Source of the DNA: Tigriopus japonicus | Lineage: Eukaryota > Arthropoda > Copepoda > Harpacticoida > Harpacticidae | NCBI GenBank assembly: GCA_010645155.1 | Contig: JAAGOF010000269.1 | Span: 57,384 to 121,383, forward strand | Length of the DNA stretch: 64,000 bases | Direction: 5' to 3' | Shown: piece after piece, positions 1-13,500 of the stretch | How the letters are laid out: every line of letters begins with the position of its first letter | Position numbering within the stretch: position 1 is the stretch's first letter | Translations under genes and position numbers: made by a program | The notes under the pieces: model-generated | What the model saw: only the letters and a program-made list of their open reading frames with translations | Databases searched by the model: none | What the model was told of the DNA's origin: nothing

Positions 1-2832
1 CCCATGTGGATGTACTTGCCTTACCCTAAAACGAACCAACTGAAAACGGGCTTCTGCTTGCTTGAACGTGGCCATCTTTCCTTCGCTTTTTTCTCGCCCT
101 CAAATCAATATGGCACCATTGAAAGTGCACCAACATTAGACCTGGCAAGTCAGTGGGAAAGGGTAGCATCCCAATGAACTCTTTGCATAGAATAGCTTGG
201 ACCCCCCTTTCTCTTTTTTTCTCAGCCCCCCTTTTGTCCCCCTGGGGGAACGCTAAGCAAGCGAGAACCTTCGGATGGATTTTGGGCGCTTTTTCCCCCC
301 AGATGGATCCTCAAAGGAATTGGAATAGATCGAGTTGGTTCCATGGAAAAAACACTTATATTGGAATGACCAAGATGATCCCAACCAATGACCGACCGCC
401 GTCATTGGCTGCCTTTCTTTCGTCCACAAGTAAATTGAATACATGCGATGAGTTGGGATCTTTCTTCATGATGAAAGTGCCTCTGTTTCGGAACCTTTCA
501 AGTGGATCAAGACGACTTGTCATTCAAATCTTGGAAGATTCTTATCATGGAATCAAAATTGAGTTCAACCCTTCTATCTCTTATCTCTGAGCACTGAGCA
601 AACGACTTTCAATGCCAAAAAGAGCTCTCTTTTTTATTACAATCCACGACCAAAAAAGTGTCATGCTTGGGATTCGAATCGAATCCAGGTACTAATCTTA
701 AAGCGAAAAAAAGCCGAATCGACACCAGATCCCAAGGCACATGGCGAAATTAACATGATTTATAGAGCCTGTCACGATGAAACCCTGATTTGCAAATCAT
801 GCTTGCGGAACCTCAAGTCTATAATTTTGAGTGAGAGTACAATCAAATGCTTGTGCGATTATTGGTTAGTCCACGTTTGCGCATTGTCATCTCGGGCGAC
901 TTTGATCCGAGAAGGGGCAATTATTCAATCATTTTTCTACATAAGGTGATTGCATAATAGTAATCTGAGAAGGGTGATCGAATAAAAAATACAAAGTGAT
1001 GGACATACTACACATACATTCCACGTTCATTTCAGCCATGGTTCGTTTCTCTTGCATGCTCATCAATAAGACATTTATTGAAGCCAGCCACATTTTTGAT
1101 TGCCACTATGCACTCATTCATATTTAATGTTGCCATTAGAACTGACCAAGAAAAGAGAAAGAGAACTCGAGATCCAACTTGCTTTCTGACTACTATAACG
1201 TGTACTATGATGGCCTAACCTAAAACTTACAATTTCAACAGCTAGACTAATTCACACCAACATGTATCACGGTCCAATATTTAAAGTTACCAAAAAAACA
1301 AATAGAACCTGCTGACTTGAATTGTCTGTTTGCCATTAGTAGTAAAAGTCAGTTTCGCTTTTCTTTATGTCACGTGTGATATGAGGGCCAAAATACTCAG
1401 GGGGGAAAAAGAAGAGCATTCGCTCGAGCTTCTGTACTTGTCGGTGGTTTGTGGGGGAAAGAACCGAGGGTGACTACTACTACTACAACTACTACTATAC
1501 GTGTGCTCCTCGCGTACAAATATTATTGTTTTCGACTTTTGAACTCCTGCACCTTCATGACATGGCCTTGCCATTGCCCGTCTAGAAGCAGATTATCGGA
1601 TCCCGTGCCATTACTTCCTTGACCTGTATGCTTTTTTTCTGTCTTCAAAAGCAAAAGGCTCGCTATTATTAAACTGATCGACGGAGGTGAAGAAGGAAAG
1701 AGCTTGGCTTTCTGGAAGGACCGAAGGAAGTGCAAGGAAGCACTTAGCACCCATTAAGAGGTCACTCTCTCGGTTTGACAACTGGAAAGACGTCTCTGTT
1801 TCTCTGCCAAGTTTCTTCGACAAGAAAGGCATTCTCGTCTCGGAATTGCATCAAGAACTATTCCAAAAGCTTGACCAGTCTCCACTCCAAAGGTTTCCAT
1901 GAGAGCTGGACAAATACAAGTCTCCAACTAGAAACACACACGAGGTGATGTCAATGGGGTTTAATTGTGTAGGATATCAGCTGATGAGTGAAGAGGAGAA
2001 GAAGAAGACACATTCACAATCAAATTAGGGCCAACCTCATCAGCAGCAGCGTCCACTCATTCCTTTCTAGAGACGATTTTTGGGTGCCAACAGAGTTTTG
2101 AGCATCGGGAATAACATGTACACCCCGAAAGCAAAAGAAACTTGGAAGCAGGAAAACTTGCCTACACATTTGTTTTTACGCATTGGAGCCCTTTTTTGAG
2201 TTAGTTCTGCCATGATATTGACTCCAATGGTTTCTACGAATGGCAAAATAAATGGAACACGGAACTATTGTGGATTAATTGAATTGGCATTTCGTGTGGT
2301 TAAGGTTTTGAATATCGAATGGTTGATTGCCATTTTGAGCAATACATTTCAGGAGATTTCTAGAAAATTGGACGAGAATTCCCTGAATATGCCTTCTTTG
2401 GAATGGTTTTATAAGATCCTTGCTAATACGGAAATGGATCAGATGAAATTTGATTTTGAGTAATCTGCCTGATTTGAAATGGTTTTATCATCCCTGTTTT
2501 TCAAGAGAGTATTGCAAGCCAACACTTTCGTTTGTATTATGGTAATGCTTTCTAAAGTTAATCAATGGAAGAGTATTTCATTTCTCGAATACACTTTTGT
2601 GAGAAAAAAGTCAGATTTGACAATATTTAGCGCACACTAATGCATGAGGTCTCATTAATTTGATTAATGTGTGAGTTTGCTTCAGTTGATCCCTTACAAA
2701 GACAAATAGCCATCTCAAGATTGGGTCACAATAATTCTTGACCCTCAAAACGCATGAGAAATCCCCAAACCCAATCAATAGCCGAATACATAACTACAAC
2801 ACCAAGAATTCATCCCTGTTCCTATTGCTTAC
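1..2832 (-). other. FOXO intron (large, runs off left edge)
   Basis: This stretch follows the FOXO splice donor and holds no exon I can support. I looked for the second half of the forkhead on the minus strand and did not see it. A short CTA/ACT trinucleotide run lies near 1470-1500. The open frames here lack family resemblance and have intron-like composition. Confidence 0.6.
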
Positions 2833-3462
2833 CTTCCATCCAGCTGAACTGTTACTGTCACCTTTGTCTTTAAAGTACGGAATGTTTTGGACCATCCACT
2901 CATAGACCTGGGACAAGGTCAGTCGCTTTTCAGGCGTGCTCTGAATGGCCTGAGTGATGAGATCGGCATATGACATATTGCCCCAAGCATTGCGTCTCGA
3001 GGAGCTTTTCTTGGCATTGGCCCCATTGGGCCCGCCCCCTCCGGGTCCCCCGGGACCTCCCACCGTCTCCGATCCCGGACCTCCCAAAAGAGTGGCTTCA
3101 CTGACTGAACTGGAGACCTCGGGAGGACCACTCATGGAAGTGGCTGGAGATTCCCCACCAGGACCTCGACCACCTCCATTGTTTACACTGTTCCCTTGAG
3201 AGTCCATAATGAAGGCAGCCGTGTTTTCCATGCCATTGGGCGGGGCAGGGTTGCCCTCCATGGGCCAGGAATTTGGTGGGTGGTCCACCAAAGCATTCGG
3301 CGGAGGCGACAGGATCCGTGCATGGGAACCCATACCCCCGCCGTTCAAATGTTCCATTGGGTGTTGAGATGGGTGAAGAGGTCCAGTATTGGAACCAAAC
3401 TGTCCGGAGTCCACGCCACCACTCACTGAGTTCTCGAGTAAATGCTCTTGCATCATAATTAA
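2833..3462 (-). CDS. foxo: FOXO transcription factor, partial (first visible coding exon, N-terminal half of forkhead)
   Basis: This exon encodes the start of a FOXO forkhead transcription factor, the nuclear effector of insulin/PI3K-AKT signalling. From the ATG at 3456 it reads 208 residues. About 150 are Gly/Pro/Ser-rich and low in complexity; the forkhead then starts with [14 protein letters not shown] and runs through YEWMVQN and [14 protein letters not shown]. The exon stops at a GTAAGC donor directly after GWK. This is the family position at which an intron splits the forkhead, so the DNA-recognition helix lies in the next exon, off the left edge; I found no match to it in 1-2832. An acceptor-like TTTATAG precedes TTA ATT ATG ATG in frame at 3462, so an upstream exon is possible. 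The conserved N-terminal AKT site (RxRSNTWP type) is not in this exon. Forkhead identity is very secure; the true start is not. Confidence 0.93.
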
Positions 3463-4582
3463 CTATAAAGGCAACATCACCGCTCGATTTCAATACGACT
3501 TGACACTTGGCTCATTAACATGCTGACATATGTGAAATCCAATCCAAAGCTCAATTCATTCCGGCATTAATGCCCAAGCACACTTCCCGACCTTCTTTCG
3601 GAGGGGGTGAGGAACAATCAAGCAATCAAGCAGAGGGCACCTGTGGGAACCTAAGGTGATCAAGTCCAATGAAGTGGATTTTCTCCTTATACCTAACAAC
3701 ACTCGAGGACACACCAACGTGGGGAAGGAAGCACGTCGTCACTTGCGACCAAGTCACGGGACCAAAACGGACTAAAAGCTACTCGTCCAAGTCCTCCTCC
3801 TCCTCCACCATCACCACCATGATCATCATCATCATCTCAACCCTCGCCAATGGAGGTGATGGTGGTCCTTGTGTGAGAACTTCACCACCGTTCCCGCTTT
3901 TTTCCCTGGCCCTGATTTCCAGAACCGAACACGAGCGCCTCGAACGAACGAAGAACTCCAACCAGCCGCACTTCTCGAAGGAAACGGCCGACGAACGAAT
4001 GAAGAGCCAACGAGGAACTTCCAACGCCCGAGCTGTTAAGGACAAGACAAGCGCGCGCGCCGAAAATGGAAGTCCCGAAAATAGATTGGGCGGCAAAAGA
4101 ACCGTTCAAGTGGCGGAAGGCCGGACGCCAGAATTGCTTGCTTGCTCATTCACTTCTCCTGCTTGAGAAAGGAAGGAATAATGGCTGGGCTAAGGGTTTT
4201 TAAGGCAATCGTTTTTTTAAAGATTTTTATTGTCTTGAAGAAAAAAGCACACATACATTGGCAATCAAGAACACTTTCAATGGATTTAAGGGGTGTTAGG
4301 ATGTTACTGAATCAATATCATATATGCGTCTTTTCCATTCGCCCGTACTTGAATGGGTTGATTATCCTTGTTTTTTCTTTGTAATCAAGATATCCCAAGT
4401 GGTGTTTTTTCTTTCTGTTTTTCGTAATTTTTTGTTCAAAGCTCCTTCAACCTGTTAAAGATGACTATACATAAAGTAGCGATAGTGTTGTAGTAGAAGT
4501 ATTAGCAGTAATAGTGGGTAAATATATATATCACAAAAATAGTCCTCTTGCCATTTTGCTTGCGAAAAAGTGATATCCCCTA
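3463..4582. other. Spacer between HECTD1 3' end and FOXO exon
   Basis: No gene is supported here. On the minus strand it should contain the HECTD1 3' UTR and then the promoter, 5' UTR or intron of FOXO. It has a trinucleotide-rich stretch (TCC, CAC and ATC runs, about 3795-3840). The long open frames at 3669-4166 on both strands are low-complexity and resemble nothing known. A polyadenylation-type AATAAA for HECTD1 lies on the minus strand at 4226-4231. Confidence 0.5.
4226..4231 (-). terminator. Candidate HECTD1 polyadenylation signal AATAAA
   Basis: A canonical hexamer lies on the minus strand about 350 nt past the HECTD1 stop codon. It is placed by sequence only, and AT-rich DNA gives chance matches. 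Confidence 0.35.
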
Positions 4583-7500
4583 TCAGTTCAGATGGAAACC
4601 TTTTTCTCGAGTGGCCACGAGCAAACGTTCCTTCATGATTTCCTCCGTCGAATAAGGAGGCAACTTTAAGTAGTGAACGCAAGTGTTCACAGAAGGATAA
4701 GAGCCATCACCAGCTTCGATCTTCCGAACCAGAGTTAAGCGTGGATGCAAATTGGCTAAACCACCTGTAAATAAGAGGAAAGGTTTCTCATTTGTTGCAC
4801 ACCAGAACCAATGGTTAGTTTTGAGAAGTGTTATTTTTATCAATATTCTGCGATTGAGACTTTGGGTAGAAAACTAGAGCCACTTATACGTTTAATGCAG
4901 GAAGAACAGAGCCAAACAAACGTTTGTGGTAACACAATCCACTAATGTTCGGAAAATTTGCACAAGTATAATGTTTTTGAAGTGTCTTGCACTTTTTTGG
5001 TCATCTTTCCTTGATCTTCTCCAACTATATGGAGACACTTGCCTTCACATATCAATCTTCTGCTTAAGCAATAAAACACTATGCTTTTCAAAATGCTGTT
5101 ACAACGAGAGAACAAAATGAAAAAGCTTTTGTGACAAAAATTTACTTGATATACATTTACTTTGTGCAGAATCACTTGTCTTAAGGTTTGAAATTTGACT
5201 CTCTTTCAAACTCAAAAAGCAAGCTCAAGGAAAGGAAAACTGTTTTGGTTGATTGAGAAAGAAAAAACGATTTTAGTTTTCGACTAGAAGTGCTCTTTCT
5301 CACCTGGTGGAAGGCTGGAACATCCGGTGGTGAATTGAAGGAAGGCCTTTCTCTCTGAGGCTGTGAAGCTGACCAGGACGTTGACAAATTTCAGGAAAGT
5401 TTCGGACTCTCGGGTGTAACCCAGCTTTGGTTCGGTGTAACGAATGATCTCCTCCCGGGTAAAAATGGGGCATTGCTCTCCACAAATCATGGTACGAACC
5501 TCCAAGGGGTTGAAAGTGCCCAATTTGTCTAAGGGAAACACGTGGTTGAACCCTGAGCGGAAAGCGTTCATTTGCTTTCGAATTCCTTCGTGAAGGACGA
5601 AATCCAAAGTGGATTGAATGTAATCCTCGAGGTTATGAATCGTGACAGCCTCATGCTCTCCATTGGCCACCAGGTCCACAGCGGCAAAACCATAGACTTT
5701 CGAAGGAGGCGAGTATTGGAAGTTCAGTCCCAGATCTTCAAGTCCGACTTCATGTCCGTTGTATTGCACGGTGAGGGATTCCAATTTGGCTTGCTTCTCC
5801 TCTTCGCTCAAATCGAGTCTGGCGAGGATGTTTTGCTTCTCCAAAGCCATCTCTTGGAGATGTTTGAGGAACTCTCCTCGATCTGAATCAATTTGAGCCA
5901 GATCCTCGAGTCCTAGGAGAGAGGCAAACCAAGCCTGTTCCTCTTTCTTATCGGCGCCAACCTTGTTGGCAAAGTCCATTTCGGATTCTTCCGACACGAT
6001 CGAGTACATGGAGGAGCTCATGAGCTCGTCTTCATTGGCCTGGTTCTGTTGGACTATCAGCGATTTTTCCCTGACAAATGAACTGACTTCACCCTGACAC
6101 AAGAGCTTCAGGAAAGGATAGGACAGAGGCAGATCCACCAGACGATTGTCTTGCAGAGTTTTGGCCAAGAACACGCCCAAAAACCAGAACAATTTGGAGA
6201 CACGCTCGCAGAGTTCACTATCTTGAGGCAACGGTGCGGGAAACAGGCCAGTTGGTCTCATGACATAGAATCCAGGAGGTTTCTTGCCCTCACCCATGTC
6301 TACTTCTTCATGATTGACGTGGACATCGTCACACATCCAGAGACAGAGGTCTTTTCTTTGAAGTTCAGAGGCCACAAGGGCGAAGAACTCGAGAGTTGGA
6401 CCCAAACCAGTGCCTTCTTCGTCGATGAACTCGACTTCGAGAATAGCTTTCCGGTCAGCATGCACGCGCATAACTTGAACAGCCCAATCCAGGATGCGAT
6501 CCCCACGTGGGACTTTGACTCTTTCGTGTTTGATGCGTCCCACGCGGAACTCGTGAATGTCTTCTCGACCTCGTGCCAATGAGCCTCGACTTCGTTCCAA
6601 GCTATTGTCACGCTGATTTTGAAGCCAGACGATGCTCCTTGAGGCGCCAAAAGCGGTGCAATGAAAGTAGATCAATCTGGTTTCGAAGGGGAACAACATG
6701 GGACAAGAGAAGGTGAGCTCTTGACACCAATCGGGCATGGCATTGGCCGAGAGCACCAATGGGTCTTGGATTTGTTGAACCAGTTTGTTGGTGATCTTCT
6801 TGGAATTGTAGTTCTCTTGATTCGTGAGACCCTCACCCTCGGGATTGACCGTGTTGATGAGGTAAAGCTGTCGGATCAATTGGAGAACCTCGTCCATGGA
6901 GCATTGTCCTGGACTCAGGATGGATAATTGAGGGAACGGATTGGAGGTTGAGCTGGAACTTCTCCGTGGAACATCCTCCTCATTGGCCTCATTGGTCCCC
7001 GATTTCTTCACCTCTCGATACACAATGACGTAAGAAGGTTCCCAAACTCGACGGAGCTTATCTGATTTGTTCCCAATGTTTGAGGCTTGAATGATGTACT
7101 GAACGGCTTTGAACACGGTCCAATCGGGCTCGGTCAGGTCAATTTCGATATCGCTCACTCCCGGCAAATTGGGTCCTCGAAGCATTAAGTGGATCTTGGG
7201 CGTGCCCGCTTCAGTTTTCTTTGAATCGGTCGTATCTGAAATTCCCAAAGCCGAAGCCGCGGCCGCAGAGATACTATCTGGCGATGGAACTTCAATATCA
7301 CTCGTCTGATTAATATTAGTTCGACCCGGTCGAGGATCAAAGGCCGGAATAAGCGCCGAAAACTTTCTCTTCAAGACATGTTCATCGTCCCAGATCTTTC
7401 GACGTCCCAAGGACAATCCACGGGTTGAAGTGGATGAGGAGGATGTGGTACTACTACTGACTGCATGACCACTAGGAGTCTCAAACTCCTCGTCAAAGTT

Positions 7501-10500
7501 GTCTTCGAACTCGTCGTCATCGTCGTTATCGTCGTCGTTGTCATCTTCGGCATCCGGAAGATCCTCATCCTCCTCCAAATCTGCCAACAAGGATGTATCC
7601 CTGAAGGACTCCAAGAACTCCTCCAAAGACACCTGATCAGTATCCGACATGACCACGTTTGATGCTAATCCCGATCCTCCCAAACTGACCACGGGTGCAG
7701 AACTATTCGGGTCGTTCGAACCCGAGGTCAGAACCCCCGAGTTCAATGTCGGGTGACTTTGGGCGGCATTGAGAAGTCCCGTGGGGAAATTGGACGACAG
7801 AGCCAATCTAACCAAACTTGAGACTGACTTGGGAGTTCCAAACAACCCGCTACTAGAAGAGACCGACTGATTCCTACTGTTATTCACCGTATTGGTCGAG
7901 GCCATGGATGTTGCGTTGGTGCCGGATCGACGTCTAGCAACGGCAGCAAACGTCTCCAAAAGACTGACTGCCGAGGCTTCTGGCGTCGATAGATTGGGCT
8001 CACTCACACTCATATTGGTGGAGTTCTTCTTATCCGTGACATCGGTGGGATTGGAGGTGGTTCTGGCGGCCTTCACCGGTGGCTGAGGTTGTTGTTGTTG
8101 CTGTGGCTGCTGTCCAGATGAGGCCATGGGGCAAGCATTGGCATCGGCAAAGCCCAAGTTCATTTCACCTGTGGAAAGGTCGGCAAAATCGAGCAATTTG
8201 GACGATACAAATGTGGGCTTGGCGGACAAATTCGAGCCCGGAGATTCGGAGAGAGGATTATTGGCGTTGTTACGAGCCCTTGAGCGACCCCGACCATGAG
8301 ATGAGGCCTCAAGATCGCGGGAAATGGGCGGGGGTGGAGCTTGTCCTGGGTTTGCACCTGGCATGGCTAACATCTCTTCGGGGTTTAAGGGAGCACTGGA
8401 ACTTCCAGGAGTGGTCTTCACTTCGGATGAGTCTGTGGAAGGAGAAAAGTCCATTACGATAGGGTAGAGATGGCCAAAAGTAGAGTCGATCCATTATGCT
8501 AGATCACTAAGCTGGAGCAACGAGGCAATCATGAATACACGGCATACGTTTTGCATACTTCTCTGAGGCACATTGTTGCAGAGAAACATATTTTAAGAAT
8601 ACATTCAATATATAAAAAAGGCTAAGCGACATGGTTAAAGCTTCAGAAGTTTCATGATCAATTCCAAAGACATTCGAAACCAGTTTTCCGACGGGAAAAC
8701 AAAGTTGCAAGTTTGTTGATTAGTTCATGGGCGAAAATACTAAGAAACAAAGGTTTGAACAATATCTTTAGCTCAATGTTTTGTGTAGTTTCTTTTGGGC
8801 GTGTTTTCATGTGAAATAGTGTCGAAATTTATTGATCTCTAGTTATTAACTGATGCAACAAATTGTCGAAAGTGACCTTCGAGATGTTGATCAAAAACCA
8901 TCGATCGTTTTTTTAATAGAACTCAATGTCAAAATCAGCCATTAAAATGATGTCATGCAATAAATTTCACGAGTATCTTGGAAAACATGGGGTTTAATAT
9001 TCCTTAGGACTGAATCGAAGGAAATATGTTCATATTCGGACGTTTCAATAATGACTTAAAACAACATTTTTTCCATTTTTATTTGCCCATGAACTAATAA
9101 GTCTGAGGAATTGCTTATGAACCTCAAAGTTGATCACAAATGTCTTTGGCCTCTCAAATTCACCATTCGATTTCGTGCTAATTAGTGATGGACGGAAAAT
9201 GGTTTCGGTCGAAATTTTAGTGTCTTTTATGCCCAATAAAAATGAAGTTTGAAAAAAAAAACCTTATCAGAAGGTGATTTGTCGTTGGTTCCAAAATTCA
9301 CTTTAATAAAATGTCATTTGCCTTCCTCTATCTCAAAGACAATAAGAAATGTCCTAAATCTTATCGTGAGCTAGTTTCGGTTCTAACCAAAGTTTCGGTC
9401 CATCACTAATGACAATCAATGTTGGTGCACAAGCCTCGAAGTGTTTCAAGTGCATCCATCTTTCATAACTACCATAAGTAATTTGTGTCTTTCCTGTTCA
9501 AGCCGATCACCTCACCAAGGGCATCTTGAACCATCGGACATTGATCCCAAACCTCTCTCTGACTGACTCTGAACTAACTACTGTTGAGAACAACTCACTT
9601 CGTGGGGCCAGAGGGAGCTCTCGGGCCAATCCCATGGTCACACGGCTCGATGCAGCCAATTGCTGGGACAAGCTCAGAGCGAGATTGTCAACATCGATCC
9701 CGCAAGCTTGACTCAGGGCCTGATCGAGTCGGGCCTCAAAGCTCGAAATATTCGACCTGAACGGCCCATTGGGATTGTTCATCTTGGCTCTCGCTGTGAT
9801 AAAAGAATCAGGGTCACAATTTGCGGCCCGCTCTCAAGATAGTACGTGTGCCTAACTACGTTCACACAAGGTATTCGATATACTTATTAATGGGAGGAAG
9901 GGAGGGGGGATGGGACTTACCCGTGGATGAAATGTTTCCTGAGTCGACCGACACCATTTCCGTGTCGTTTTCGGCGTCTTCTTGAACAATGTTGTCCACC
10001 ACTTCAAAGAGAGGGGGAAGAAGCTCGTTATCGTTGTCTCTGGAGGACAGAGATTGGAAAGAGGAGGCGGAACTACTCTTTACATAACTTGGGGGCGGAG
10101 CATTGGGCGTATGACTAATGGGCAAGGCCGATGAAGTCGAGGATGAGGCGCCCGAGATGTTGAGAATGGCTTCCGATAACACGGATTGAGCGACAGTCTC
10201 AGCAGCTTGCTTGGCTGAATTCTCTTGCTTCTCAGTTAAAACAACTTGGTTAGCCTGTTCCGCAGACTGAAATTGACCAAAAAGAAAGATATTTCGTAAA
10301 AAACATAACAGGGCTAATATTACGATTCATTCTGGGTGATGTTCTGTACAAAAAGCAAAGCAAATGAAGACGCTATGATTCTCGAAAAGAAGAAATCAGA
10401 GAGCCTCTTTTTGTGGTGAACTTTCTGGCTCTCAAATCAGGGAATAGGCAATATATACAAGAAATCTTGCCTATTGCAAGAGGACACAATCCCTTTTACT

Positions 10501-13500
10501 TCACAACGGAGAAGAACATAAAATAAAGAAGAACCTCCTTTGCTTTGCTTTTGGGCCAGAGTTACACCTAATAAAAGTAAAGCCTTCCTTACCTGTTGGG
10601 CACTCAAATTATCGGCAGACACAGTTTGTTCAAAAGATTCCGCCAAAGGTTTTTGTGGGTTCACTTCCTGCCCCTCACTCAAACTGGGCGTGGAACTGGC
10701 CTTCAATCCCTGAACTCTTGATGTGGACTTGACACCTGTACCAAGGGCACTTGTGGGCTCGGCTTTGGGCGCCGGCGATGTGTATTGCGACTTTTGGGTG
10801 GCTCCCAAGGACACGCCCAAACCTGACTGAGTGCCCACCGAACTGGGATTGAGGTCGATGCCCGAGGTCAACTTCAGATCGAACTTTCCTTCGGCTCCCA
10901 TTCGATAGGAATTGGCTCCTCCATGATCCCAAGTGACATCAATCCATCCGTTGTGAAGTTCACCGGTGACTGTTCCTTCTCTGGGAGGCGCTCCATCTTG
11001 GTCCCTCCATTTCCAATCCAATCCTCTGCACACTCGAGCACCAATCACCATGTGCTTGAGAATATGAGTCCTCATGAGTCTCCTTTGTCGTCGCAAATTG
11101 GCCTCGGCCTCTTTGGCAGCCTTGCCGAGCTCATCGCAGACACCGTGGATGGTGCCATAGATCTCGAGGCCAGAAATGGACAGATAATGAGTTTGACCGG
11201 AGGCGTTCTTGCCGTTTTGTTGAATCCGAATGTGACGCCAACCTTGGCGTTCCTTCATATCCATGGGCACTCTCCAAGTGGAAGTGGATCCGGGTTCGTT
11301 CAAGCTCGTATCGTCCGTGTGATCGACCAAGGTGGTCCAATTCACGCCATCTTTGGAGGCTTGGAACTGCCAGGATCGAATAGCAGAGCGTCCATAACCT
11401 CGAGCATGCCGCAAAGTGTAAGCCGATGGGATCACCCACATTCCCAAATCAATGGCAAACCAAGCTCTTCGATCATCATTGGTATGGCAATTCAGGGCTG
11501 CCACATCTCGGCTCAGGATGTCTTCCAACCGACCATAGGGGAGATTTCGACCCTCACTCGAGGTGACCACGACCAATCCGTACTGAGCGGGATTGACCCA
11601 TTCCGATGAGGATTTACCATTTGATCCGATCCAATAGAACAGACCGTTCTCGTCAAAGTCGTGATGATGCTTGAAACTGATCGGACGCTTCTCCTCGATC
11701 TGTTTGATGAAGTTGAAGGTGGATCGATCGTGATCATACCATTGCTTGGCCACCATCTTCAGTAGGAATCGGTCCAGTTGCTTGACACTGGCCAGAGGTT
11801 CCATCTTCAAGGTGCAACCAGTACGATCGATCAGGTTGTTTTCACCGGGAGCGCGTTCCAACTTGAATCGTAGCCGTCGGGTGAGGATTTGAAGCCCATA
11901 TCCAGACGTGGTTTGGTCGTAAAGCAACACGGGGAGCTTCTCAATGGACTCAAGGACGGCGATGAGCTTTCGGATGAGTTCAGTAGCTGGAGAGATGACC
12001 TTGTCGCCGTCCACCACTCGATCTCGGAAGAGTTCACGAAAGACCTCGACCCTTTGACGCTGTAATTTAGCCGACTTCTTGGCCAATTTCCGGTTCTCAT
12101 TTGTGCCCACAGTGGCAAAGAGCTTCAACAACACCTGGATGAGTCCGGAGCTATGGAGCTCAAAGGCCGAGACTTTGCTATGATCCTCCAAGATGGTGCT
12201 CAGTTCGATAAGAGCCTCTTTCAAGCACTCTCCCCATTCATTGCTGGTGTTGTTCACCATTTGGCGATGCAAAGCACCCTCGATCTTGGTCACAATCACG
12301 CCTAAAGTAGCCACAATGCCACGAGGTTTGGCTTGAGCCTCTCGGAAATGGTTATCATAGATGTCTCTGGCGGTGGTTCGAATCCGTTGCTTGACTGCCT
12401 CCATTTTGCCTCTCATTCGCCGACTGGATTTCTTTCCTGCCCATCCTGTGGTAAATTCAGGTCCCAATGAGGTCTCAGCCGTGAAAGTGTGTTTGGTGCC
12501 TCGATTTGATTGGAAAAGGAATCCGGGTAGGTCTTCTTTGAGGCTGGTGGCTTGTTGGGATCCATCCGAATTAACAATGGTCAATTCGCCATCCTCGGTT
12601 GAGCTCAGGTTCCAATTGCCCACCATGATGATATCTTCCGAGGCTTTGGTGAAAATGGGCAAACTCACATTGGATTTCACGGCAGCTCGAGCACGCTGAA
12701 GTTTGTCCAGGAATTCGCCGCGGTTGTCGGAGGAATCCGAATTTCCTTCCGGCGAACCACTCGAATACATGGTGGCGAGTTTGCCGTCCAAGATGAATCT
12801 GAACCAGCCATTACTTCCGTTGGAGAGCTCCAAAGCGGCCGCATCCGACCAAATGTACAGACAATCTCGACCTCGAGCCAAAGACCAATCTCGCCAAGTG
12901 TATCCTTTGCCCACGATGATTTCTTTGGCGTCCTCTTTGGGCGTGGCAATGGCGGGGGCAGAGGTGGATTCGGTGGGTGAAGAAGCAATCATGATATCCC
13001 CACTGGCTGATGAAGAGGAGGCAGAGGAAATGTCGTCGTCCATCTCGTCCACGGCCAGATCGTGGACCTTTTGGAACAATCCCAGTTTAGCAAATTGCTC
13101 TAGGAAAACGCCCTCTTGGTCCTCTTTGGTCATGAGATCTTGGATGATGAGCAGACAGGTCAGATGACCTTCTTCATCTTCTTCATTATCTAAAACCGCG
13201 GTGAGGACCTCAACAATGTCGCCAACGAATCTGGGATTGCTGTTATGGGCATCTTGGATGAGTTCTTGATTCAAATAGTGGATGATCTTTTTGATGAGGC
13301 TCAAACTGGCGCGCTTGACGGTTTGGATCATGGTGGATTGAAAGGATTGACAGAACATGGGGATCAGGGCCTTCACGTAAACTGGTATCATCTCCGGATC
13401 CCCTTTGTGACCGGTTTCTTGCTCTTGACAGGACGTTGCATCTTTGTCATCTTCTTTCGTTCGATTGGCCTGATTGGACTCTTCCGTGGTTTCTTGACAT

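Noticed and set aside
3669..4166. 165-codon open frame upstream of FOXO (and long frames on the opposite strand)
   Set aside because: Low-complexity Ser/Thr/charged sequence with no family resemblance; several frames are open at once on both strands, which points to composition rather than coding. Probably FOXO 5' region.
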